Made by a program: the position numbers and the translations under genes. From Candidatus Aquicultor primus (lineage in GTDB: Bacteria; Actinomycetota; Aquicultoria; Aquicultorales; Aquicultoraceae), in assembly GCA_001767575.1 (NCBI GenBank), contig MELI01000030.1:599-5598 (forward strand): 5,000 bases of DNA. Reading direction: 5' to 3'. Under the pieces are notes generated by a model, which was not told the origin of the DNA, did not search any database, and saw only the letters and a list, made by a program, of their open reading frames with translations. This document shows, piece by piece, positions 1 to 5,000 of the stretch. Positions within the stretch are counted from its first letter, which is position 1, and the number at the start of each line of letters is the position of its first letter.

Positions 1-857
1 CGCAGGCGCAACCAGACCGAGACTGCGTTCATGGAGAGCAAGACGATGAGCAGGACGATGATAGCGGCAGCCGCCAGGTTGCTGAACTCGGCCTGCGGCC
101 GCGAAACCCAGCTAAAAATCTGAATCGGCAAGACCGTAAACTCGTCCATCGGGCTTCGCGGCGCGAACGCGACGAACGAAAGCGCGCCGATGAGGATGAG
201 CGGCGCGGTCTCACCGATAGCGCGCGATACTGTAAGGATGGTGCCGGTGAAGATTCCGGAAAGCGACGCGGGTAGCACGATATGGCGAATCGTCTGCCAT
301 TTTGTCGCGCCCATAGCCAAAAAGGCCAGGCGAAGCGAGCTTGGCACGCTTCTAATCGCCTCGCGCGAAGTGATTATCATGATAGGCAAGACCAATAGAG
401 TCATCGTAAGCGCGCCCGCGAGAACCGTGCGCCCCAGCATCATACTGCGCACAAAAATGGCGAGACCGAGGATGCCATAGACAATCGACGGAACCCCGGC
501 GAGGTTGGCGATATTGATATCTATGAAATTCATCAACCGGTTTTTCGGAGCGTATTCCTCCAAAAAGATGGCGGTTGCGACGCCAATCGGAAATGTGAGG
601 AGCGCCGTTATCGCGGTCACCCACAGAGTTCCCATAAGCGACGAGAAGATGCCCGCGCGCGCCGGTATGCGCGACGGGAAGCTGACCAGGAACTGGAAGT
701 CGAGCCAGCCAAGGCCTTTACGGAAGACGTCGAACATCAAAACCGCCAGCGCGATCAGCGCAAATGCTGTCGCCGCAAGAACCAGGCCATGGAAGGCCAT
801 GTCGAGCGTAGCCCTTCGCTTAAGTCGTCTCTGGAATGCTACCGATTCTTCGTCCAT
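1..857 (-). CDS. pstA: Phosphate ABC transporter permease PstA (3' end cut by window edge)
   Basis: PstA is one of the two membrane subunits of the high-affinity phosphate importer PstSCAB; with PstC it forms the channel that passes phosphate from PstS into the cytoplasm, driven by PstB. I translated this frame directly: it is open for 285 codons from the ATG at 857 to the window edge with no stop. E. coli PstA has about 296 residues, so little is missing. Hydrophobic segments lie near residues 22-42, 73-97, 115-137, 147-163, 199-227 and 258-284. The ABC-permease EAA-type loop is near 174-198 ([14 protein letters not shown], then IVLPASLSG), followed by the family motif SRAIGET at 211-217. 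The start ATG overlaps the pstC stop by one base (TAATG), and GGGAGGTG at 866-873 inside the end of pstC supplies a ribosome site 8 bases away. The pair is therefore probably translationally coupled. pstB and phoU are expected downstream, outside the window. Confidence 0.95.
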   Translation of the reverse strand, partial: MDEESVAFQRRLKRRATLDMAFHGLVLAATAFALIALAVLMFDVFRKGLGWLDFQFLVSFPSRIPARAGIFSSLMGTLWVTAITALLTFPIGVATAIFLEEYAPKNRLMNFIDINIANLAGVPSIVYGILGLAIFVRSMMLGRTVLAGALTMTLLVLPIMIITSREAIRSVPSSLRLAFLAMGATKWQTIRHIVLPASLSGIFTGTILTVSRAIGETAPLILIGALSFVAFAPRSPMDEFTVLPIQIFSWVSRPQAEFSNLAAAAIIVLLIVLLSMNAVSVWLRL

Positions 858-1795
858 TACTCGTACACCTCCCGGTAACGGCGGGTTACCATCTGCCCCA
901 AGATGTTCATCGCAAGCGTGATAAGAAAGAGCAGCATACCAACTGCGAAAATCGTCTTATAAACTATTGTCCCTTGCGGTGTATCGCCCATACTCACCTG
1001 AACGATGTAAGCGGTCATCGTCTGGATGCTCTCCAGCGGGTTGAGCGTAAGTTTCGGTGTTGAGCCGGCGGCCAGCGTCACAATCATCGTCTCTCCTATC
1101 GCGCGAGATATTGCCAGGATGAACGAGGCTATGACGCCGGATAGCCCGGCGGGCAAGACGATTTTTGTCGCCACCTCGAATTTGGTGGCCCCGAGCGCGA
1201 ACCCAGCCTCGCGCAGCGAGCGCGGCACCGCCATGAGGGCGTCTTCGCTGAGAGAGGAGACCATCGGGATTATCATGATACCGACGACGATACTCGCGCT
1301 GAGCGCATTGAATATACTCATATCAGGGATGAATATGCGAAGGAGTGGGGTGACGAACGTGAGGGCGAAGTAGCCGTAGACGACGGTCGGGATCCCGGCG
1401 AGTACTTCGAGTAACGGTTTTACCACCTTGCGGACTCCCGGTTTTGCGTAGGTGCTAAGGTAGAGCGCGCTTGCCAGTCCGACGGGCAACGCCACGAGGC
1501 TCGCACCGACCAGGATGATAAGCGTTCCCGCGACAAGTGGCATGATACCGAAGTGTTTGTCGGCAAAGAGCGGTGTCCAGCGCGTATCGGTCAAGAATTG
1601 GCCGAGGGGCACCTCCTGGAAGAACGAGAAAGTCTCCGTTATCAGGGACAGGATTATCCCTACGGTGGTCAGCACCGATATCAGGACGCAGCCGAGGAGA
1701 GCCGCATAGATGAGGCGCTCCTTAATCTTTCGCATTTTGACCTTGGCGGCCGGCAGTTCGAACTTTGTGTCACGGGCTTCTTGGTTAGTGTTCAA
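857..1795 (-). CDS. pstC: Phosphate ABC transporter permease PstC
   Basis: PstC is the second membrane subunit of the PstSCAB phosphate importer and pairs with PstA. With the TTG start at 1795 the protein has 312 residues, normal for the family. A charged cytoplasmic N-terminus of about 25 residues precedes six likely membrane helices near 28-51, 88-112, 131-152, 167-185, 219-240 and 280-300. The EAA-type loop that docks on the ATPase runs over about 194-220 ([14 protein letters not shown], then IVLPAGLSG). The phosphate-permease motif SRAIGET is at 230-236. The start is a judgement: an in-frame ATG at 1813 would add six residues, but nothing resembling a ribosome site lies upstream of it, whereas AAGGAG sits just after that ATG and 8 bases before the TTG. 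The gene lies 108 bp after pstS, separated by a strong hairpin, and overlaps pstA by one base. Function is near certain; the exact start is less so. Confidence 0.95.
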   Translation of the reverse strand: MNTNQEARDTKFELPAAKVKMRKIKERLIYAALLGCVLISVLTTVGIILSLITETFSFFQEVPLGQFLTDTRWTPLFADKHFGIMPLVAGTLIILVGASLVALPVGLASALYLSTYAKPGVRKVVKPLLEVLAGIPTVVYGYFALTFVTPLLRIFIPDMSIFNALSASIVVGIMIIPMVSSLSEDALMAVPRSLREAGFALGATKFEVATKIVLPAGLSGVIASFILAISRAIGETMIVTLAAGSTPKLTLNPLESIQTMTAYIVQVSMGDTPQGTIVYKTIFAVGMLLFLITLAMNILGQMVTRRYREVYE

Positions 1796-1803
1796 AGCCG
1801 TCA

Positions 1804-1809
1804 CTCCTT
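1804..1809 (-). promoter_or_regulatory. Shine-Dalgarno site that decides the pstC start
   Basis: AAGGAG in the minus sense, 8 bases before the TTG at 1795-1793. It lies inside the longer open frame that begins with ATG at 1813, so it cannot serve that ATG. It is also too close to the in-frame GTG at 1804-1802, which overlaps it. It therefore favours TTG as the real initiation codon of pstC. Confidence 0.65.
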
Positions 1810-1824
1810 GCATTGAAAAGCTTT

Positions 1825-1857
1825 GGCTTCGCCGGCCGTATCGGATCCGGCGAAGCC
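1825..1857 (-). repeat. Strong intergenic hairpin between pstS and pstC
   Basis: A perfect 11-bp inverted repeat: GGCTTCGCCGG at 1825-1835 and CCGGCGAAGCC at 1847-1857. In the minus-strand transcript the loop contains CCG-ATA-CGG, which can add three more pairs after a 2-base bulge, leaving a three-base loop. The stem is rich in G and C and is followed by AAAGCTTTTC, which has only four T's, so it is a poor match to a full intrinsic terminator. In operons that encode a binding protein followed by permeases, such stems are known to block 3' exonucleases or cause partial termination, giving more binding protein than permease. That role is inferred here; the stem itself is plain in the sequence. 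Confidence 0.75.
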
Positions 1858-1861
1858 GCTC

Positions 1862-1873
1862 ACATCATGATGT
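1862..1873. repeat. 12-bp perfect palindrome in the pstS-pstC gap
   Basis: ACATCATGATGT reads the same on both strands. It lies 4 bp beyond the hairpin on the pstS side and 30 bp after the pstS stop codon. An 8-bp palindrome (CGTATACG, 1877-1884) and AGCGCT (1891-1896) follow. It could be a protein-binding site, a second small RNA stem, or chance. No function is assigned. Confidence 0.35.
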
Positions 1874-1903
1874 CGTCGTATACGTCGCTAAGCGCTCGTC
1901 CGC

Positions 1904-2860
1904 CTACTCGAGAAGCTTAAGGTGTTTCTCGTACTCCGCGTCATTGAGCGGCGCGTAGCCTACCTCGGCGACGAGTGCCTTGCCTTCGGTGAAGAAGAAC
2001 TTTAAAAATTCTTTGACCTCCGGCCGCTCGAGCGCTTTTTTATTCACGTAGATGAAGATCTGGCGCGCCAGTGGTTTGTAAGTACCATCTTTTATAGTCG
2101 AATCGGTGGGCTCGACCACTCCATTGCCGCCATCGATTCCGAGCGACTTGATCTTGCTCGTGTTTTCAACATAGTAAGCGTAGCCGAAGTACCCGAGCGA
2201 GCCTTTGTCGCCCGCTACACCCTGTACGAGCACGTTGTCATCCTCGCTCGCGGTGTAATCTGTGCGGCTTGCGCCTTCTTCACCGTTTATCGCGTCCGTG
2301 AAGTAATCAAACGTTCCCGAATCGGTGCCGGGGCCATACAATACCAGCTTCTCATCCGGCCAGTCGGCTCGCACGTCTTTCCATGTTGTGACCTTGCTAT
2401 CGGGAGCCCAAATCTTGTTGAGTTCCTCGACGGTCATCGATTTCGCCCAGTCGTTATTGTGGTTTACGACGATTGATATCCCATCGTAAGCGATTGGTAT
2501 CTCGATATATTCGATACCGTTCTTCTCTGCCGCTTCCTTCTCCTCGTCTTTGATGTGGCGCGATGCGTCGCTTATGTCGATCTCGCCGACGGTGAATTTC
2601 TTGAAGCCGCCACCGGTTCCAGATGTGCCGACGGTTACCTGTATGCCGGGATTCGCGGCCATGAACTCCTCGGCCACCGCTTCGCTTATCGGTGCAACAG
2701 TGCTTGAGCCATCGATTTTAATCGTTCCGGAAAGTTGATCCTCACCACCACTTGTGTTTCCACCCGAGCTACAGCCGACGACAGCCAAAGCTAGAATGAG
2801 CATTAGCGAGATAACAGCATAGAGCGCGTTCTTCTGTGATATGCGCGAAAAAAGTCTCAT
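1904..2860 (-). CDS. pstS: Phosphate-binding lipoprotein PstS
   Basis: PstS captures inorganic phosphate outside the membrane and delivers it to PstC/PstA. The protein has 318 residues from the ATG at 2860, which follows AGGAGG with a 5-base gap. A longer frame from an ATG at 2923 is open but has no ribosome site and would run through the likely promoter. Residues 1-30 form a lipoprotein signal: positively charged start, hydrophobic core about 13-27, lipobox VVGC with Cys30, then a Gly/Ser-rich linker to about 44. The mature part shows the phosphate-binding loops of the PBP-like family: DGSSTVAP (50-57), GTSGTGGGF (78-86), DISDASR (95-101), YDGISIVVN (125-133) and GPGTDSGTFDYF (176-187). The stop is TAG at 1906-1904. 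Lipid anchoring suggests a monoderm host. It is first in the transporter operon, directly behind a Pho box, and is probably strongly induced by phosphate starvation. Confidence 0.97.
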   Translation of the reverse strand: MRLFSRISQKNALYAVISLMLILALAVVGCSSGGNTSGGEDQLSGTIKIDGSSTVAPISEAVAEEFMAANPGIQVTVGTSGTGGGFKKFTVGEIDISDASRHIKDEEKEAAEKNGIEYIEIPIAYDGISIVVNHNNDWAKSMTVEELNKIWAPDSKVTTWKDVRADWPDEKLVLYGPGTDSGTFDYFTDAINGEEGASRTDYTASEDDNVLVQGVAGDKGSLGYFGYAYYVENTSKIKSLGIDGGNGVVEPTDSTIKDGTYKPLARQIFIYVNKKALERPEVKEFLKFFFTEGKALVAEVGYAPLNDAEYEKHLKLLE

Positions 2861-2865
2861 ATAAA

Positions 2866-2871
2866 CCTCCT
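2866..2871 (-). promoter_or_regulatory. Shine-Dalgarno site of pstS
   Basis: AGGAGG in the minus sense, 5 bases before the ATG at 2860. It fixes the pstS start at the residue preceding RLFSRIS and gives a standard lipoprotein signal peptide, against the upstream in-frame ATG at 2923. Confidence 0.85.
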
Positions 2872-2918
2872 GTAAAATTTGTGTGATGCGTTCTACGGGC
2901 CCTTCCTCGAATCGCACA

Positions 2919-2924
2919 ATCATA
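2919..2924 (-). promoter_or_regulatory. Candidate -10 element of the pstS promoter
   Basis: TATGAT in the minus sense matches the TATAAT consensus at five of six positions and lies 26 bp downstream of the last Pho-box hexamer. TATCCT at 2925-2930 is a weaker alternative, 20 bp from the box. No good -35 hexamer is present at the usual distance, as expected when an activator bound to a Pho box compensates for it. A transcript from here would have a leader of roughly 50 bases. The choice between the two hexamers is uncertain. Confidence 0.35.
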
Positions 2925-2950
2925 AGGATAGTCTTGCCGCAAAGGTATGT

Positions 2951-2989
2951 GGTGAAAAAGTTGTAACAGTTATGTAAAATAAATGTTAA
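2951..2989 (-). promoter_or_regulatory. Pho box: four 11-bp-phased PhoP/PhoB half-sites upstream of pstS
   Basis: In the minus sense the hexamers TTAACA (2989-2984), TTTACA (2978-2973), GTTACA (2967-2962) and TTCACC (2956-2951) follow one another with exactly 5 bases between each, a strict 11-bp period. The known Bacillus PhoP box is a set of TT(A/T/C)A(C/T)A repeats spaced 5 bp apart, and actinobacterial PHO boxes are also 11-bp direct repeats resembling GTTCACC. The block is AT-rich against GC-richer surroundings and lies in the gap between phoR and pstS. The likely ligand is the phosphorylated regulator encoded at 4378-5000, giving phosphate-starvation activation of pstS-pstC-pstA. The spacing and sequence are seen directly; binding is inferred. 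Confidence 0.8.
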
Positions 2990-3016
2990 CTGAGAAGAAG
3001 CTTGGGGGGCAAGGGT

Positions 3017-4387
3017 TTAAGAAGTCCCAGTGGGGCTGCTGGGGAAGGTCACGTAGAAGGTGCTGCCGATACCAAGTGAGGTGTCAACATCGATTATCGC
3101 GCCATGGTTTTCGGCGATGTGCTTGACGAGCGAAAGACCTAGGCCAGTGCCGCCGGTCTCTCTGCTTCGTGCTTTGTCGACCCGGTAGAAACGCTCGAAT
3201 ATCCTCGGAATCTCGCGCTTGGCCAGACCGATGCCGCTGTCGATGACCGCGAGCCGTGCCAGCCCGTCGATATTCGCAAGGCGCACATCTATTTTGCCGC
3301 CCGCAGGCGTGTATCGAATCGCGTTGTCGACCAGGTTTCTGACCATAGTAAAAATCTGCTCCTGGTCGCCGGCGATATCGGGAACATCGCTCGCGATATC
3401 CCAGGCCAGCTTGAGGTCGCTAGATGTCGCAAGCTGAGAGAAGCTCATGCAGACCTCGACGACGACATCTTCCAAGTCGACCGGGATTCTTTCCGCCGCC
3501 TCCTGCGGGTTCTCCAGCTTGGAGAGGTCGATAAGCTCGCGCACCAAATTGATGAGCGTGCTAAGTTCTTTGTCCAGGCGCATGATGAAGACCTTGCTCG
3601 AGGCAGGATCCGTATCGATGCTGCGCAGGAGATTGTCCGACAAAAGCTTCAAACCGGTAAGAGGTGTTTTAAGCTCGTGTGATACGTTGGCCACGAAATC
3701 CTTTCTCAGTCGTTCGACCTGTTTCTGACGGGTTATGTCGCGGATGACTACGAGCGTCTGGTCTTCGCCCAAGCTGTTCGTAATGGGCATGATACGTATC
3801 CTGAGCTGCTTGAAAGGTGATTGAAGTACTATCTCATCTATAACTTCGTGCTTGTTCACCGCGGATTCCTCAATCGCATGGTCGAGGTCGTAGTTTCTGA
3901 TTGAGTGAAGGACCGGATTGCCGATGACCTCGGCGGCCGCCACCCTGAATATGCGCTCGATGGAAGGGTTGGTCAGCATGACCTCGCCGTTCTGGTTCAA
4001 GAGAAGGATGCCTTCGGCCATATTGTTAAAGATCAGGTCGGCCTTGGCCTTCTCGGCCTGCAATTCGTCGATGCGCGCCTTAAGTTTTTCCGCCAATTCG
4101 TTCAAGGATTTCGACAGCTCACCTATCTCATCGCCTTCGCGAACCGGCAATCTCTGCTCGAGGTCGTCGTTGGCCATCCGCTCGGCCATGACCATCATCC
4201 GCTTCAAAGGTGTCGTAAACGATTTCGAAAGCACGTAGCTGGTCCCGATGACGAGCATCGACGCGCCTATCGCGATGATGACTATCAAAAAATTGGGTAT
4301 GGATGAGCGCAGCACGACGCTGGTGATAACAAAGGTCGAGACCGCTAGCAGTGTGTAGCTTACGACCAGTTTCCGCCCTATCCGCAT
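3017..4387 (-). CDS. phoR: PhoR-like sensor histidine kinase
   Basis: A 456-residue membrane histidine kinase that would phosphorylate the regulator encoded just upstream when phosphate is short. Domain order: two membrane helices (about 8-26 and 33-53) with a loop of only about six residues (RSSIPN); HAMP linker about 50-105; PAS domain about 113-215 (IFNNMAEGILLLNQNGEV region); HisKA domain with FVANVSHELKTPL, phosphorylated His237; and a HATPase domain with N box NLVDNAIRYTP (351-361), G1 DSGIGL (383-388), F box IFERFYRVD (396-404) and G2 GGTGLGLSL (412-420). All catalytic motifs are intact. GAGGAG at 4396-4401, 8 bases upstream, supports the ATG at 4387, which overlaps the regulator gene by 10 bp. 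The near-absent outer loop suggests that the signal comes from inside, probably through Pst/PhoU, rather than by binding phosphate outside. The phoR name rests on architecture plus the pst neighbours and Pho box. Confidence 0.93.
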   Translation of the reverse strand: MRIGRKLVVSYTLLAVSTFVITSVVLRSSIPNFLIVIIAIGASMLVIGTSYVLSKSFTTPLKRMMVMAERMANDDLEQRLPVREGDEIGELSKSLNELAEKLKARIDELQAEKAKADLIFNNMAEGILLLNQNGEVMLTNPSIERIFRVAAAEVIGNPVLHSIRNYDLDHAIEESAVNKHEVIDEIVLQSPFKQLRIRIMPITNSLGEDQTLVVIRDITRQKQVERLRKDFVANVSHELKTPLTGLKLLSDNLLRSIDTDPASSKVFIMRLDKELSTLINLVRELIDLSKLENPQEAAERIPVDLEDVVVEVCMSFSQLATSSDLKLAWDIASDVPDIAGDQEQIFTMVRNLVDNAIRYTPAGGKIDVRLANIDGLARLAVIDSGIGLAKREIPRIFERFYRVDKARSRETGGTGLGLSLVKHIAENHGAIIDVDTSLGIGSTFYVTFPSSPTGTS

Positions 4388-5000
4388 GGTATTTTCTCCT
4401 CGGCTTGGAACTTATAACCGAGGCCGTGGACGGTTTGTATGTAAGTAAAGTGCGAGTGCTCTTCTATTTTGTTTCGGATGCGCCTTATATGCACATCGAT
4501 GGTGCGGCTCGACGAGTAAAACTCCTGGCCCCAAACACGCGCAGCCAAATCCTGGCGTGTGAATAGCGCGCCGGGCTTTGAAGCGAGCACGTGAAGCAGC
4601 TGGAACTCCTTGAGGCGCAGCGAGATCTCATTGCCGTCGACGGCGACCGAGTGTTTGGTCGGGTCGATTTTAATGTCTCCAAGTTCGATAATGGCCGGCT
4701 GGTTGTTGGGTTTTAGGGTGCGCTTCAGGTTCGCGTTGATGCGCGCAACCAGCTCCTCGACACTGAAAGGCTTGGTGATATAGTCGTCGGCGCCGAGGCT
4801 GAAGCCTTTGAGCTTGCTCTGCCGGTCGTCGAGCGCGGTTATCATGATGACGGGGACATCCTCGTTGAAAGAGCGGATGTTTCTGCAGACTTCAAAGCCG
4901 TCGATTTCAGGGAGCAAGAGGTCTAAAAGGACGAGGTCGGCGTTGCTGTCTTTGAGTAGCGCCAGCCCGTCCATACCGTTTTCCGCTGTGGGTACATCGA
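4378..5000 (-). CDS. phoP: PhoP/PhoB-type response regulator (5' end cut by window edge)
   Basis: A DNA-binding response regulator of the OmpR/PhoB family, partner of the adjacent kinase. The frame stays open to the window edge, so the true start lies outside; the internal ATG at 4974 is not the start because receiver sequence (DVPTAENG) precedes it. Of the receiver domain, 206 residues of the protein are visible: phosphoacceptor Asp26 of the fragment in LVLLDLLLPE, Thr54 in IMITALDD and Lys76 in DYITKPF. The acceptor is usually near residue 52, so about 27 residues, including the acidic pocket, are missing. A linker leads to the winged-helix DNA-binding domain (about 105-197) with SLRLKEFQLL, the recognition-helix region SRTIDVHIRRIRNKIE and the C-terminal hairpin VHGLGYKF. 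The stop (TAG, 4380-4378) overlaps phoR. It is called phoP in Gram-positives and phoB in enterics; the Pho box before pstS is its probable target. Confidence 0.92.
   Translation of the reverse strand, partial: DVPTAENGMDGLALLKDSNADLVLLDLLLPEIDGFEVCRNIRSFNEDVPVIMITALDDRQSKLKGFSLGADDYITKPFSVEELVARINANLKRTLKPNNQPAIIELGDIKIDPTKHSVAVDGNEISLRLKEFQLLHVLASKPGALFTRQDLAARVWGQEFYSSSRTIDVHIRRIRNKIEEHSHFTYIQTVHGLGYKFQAEEKIPCG

Noticed and set aside
352..624. Minus-strand open frame of 90 codons
   Set aside because: It is an out-of-frame reading inside pstA, whose correct frame encodes a full permease with the SRAIGET motif and spans the same bases.
505..921. Plus-strand open frame of 138 codons
   Set aside because: It lies wholly opposite pstA and the end of pstC, its residues show no recognisable domain, and it has no supporting context. 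It is a shadow of the real genes.
2861..2923. N-terminal extension of PstS from an ATG at 2923
   Set aside because: The 21 added residues lack a ribosome site, would destroy the lipoprotein signal layout, and overlap the probable promoter -10. AGGAGG directly precedes the ATG at 2860.
2996..3016. Possible terminator after phoR
   Set aside because: Only a 4-bp stem (CTTG/CAAG around a C run) can form and no T run follows, so it does not meet the standard for an intrinsic terminator.
3905..4306. Plus-strand open frame of 133 codons
   Set aside because: It is antisense to the HAMP and PAS part of the kinase, overlaps another plus-strand frame in the same place, and shows no family features. 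It is a shadow.
4378..4974. Response regulator starting at the ATG at 4974
   Set aside because: The frame continues to the window edge and the codons before this ATG encode normal receiver-domain sequence. Starting here would remove the acidic pocket and first helix.
1..5000. Mobile elements, CRISPR arrays, tRNA or rRNA genes, riboswitches
   Set aside because: Almost all of the window is coding sequence of the five phosphate genes. The two gaps (1796-1903 and 2861-3016) hold no repeat-spacer pattern, RNA-gene fold or terminal inverted repeats of an insertion sequence that I can see.

Overview
The window is a single-strand (minus) phosphate-starvation locus. In transcription order, right to left, it holds an OmpR/PhoB-type response regulator (5' end cut by the window edge), its PhoR-like histidine kinase, a regulatory gap, the phosphate-binding lipoprotein PstS, and the two phosphate permease subunits PstC and PstA (3' end of pstA cut by the window edge). 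No gene on the plus strand can be supported; the open frames there are shadows of the minus-strand genes.

Layout from the left edge: pstA (1-857, partial), pstC (857-1795), an intergenic stretch of about 108 bp with a strong hairpin (1825-1857) and a 12-bp palindrome, pstS (1904-2860), a 156-bp control region (2861-3016), phoR (3017-4387), and phoP/phoB (4378 to beyond 5000). The regulator and kinase genes overlap by 10 bp and pstC/pstA overlap by 1 bp, so each pair is probably translationally coupled. The missing partners, the ATPase PstB and the regulator PhoU, would be expected just left of the window; that is inference.

The most informative non-coding signal is in front of pstS. Four hexamers (TTAACA, TTTACA, GTTACA, TTCACC in the minus sense) sit exactly 11 bp apart, the layout of a PhoP/PhoB operator (Pho box). 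This points to a self-contained circuit: the kinase-regulator pair encoded upstream activates the transporter operon downstream of it, and the transporter, probably with PhoU, reports phosphate status back to the kinase. The kinase has two membrane helices with almost nothing between them, so it probably does not sense phosphate outside the cell directly.

Organism: the DNA looks moderately GC-rich by eye. PstS has a lipobox, the Shine-Dalgarno sequences are strong and purine-rich (AGGAGG, GAGGAG, AAGGAG), and the Pho box is of the direct-repeat type known from Bacillus and actinobacteria. This suggests a monoderm bacterium such as a Bacillota member or a deep-branching actinobacterial lineage, but it does not settle the taxon. 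The genes are conventional and I see no undescribed system; what deserves a second look is regulatory.
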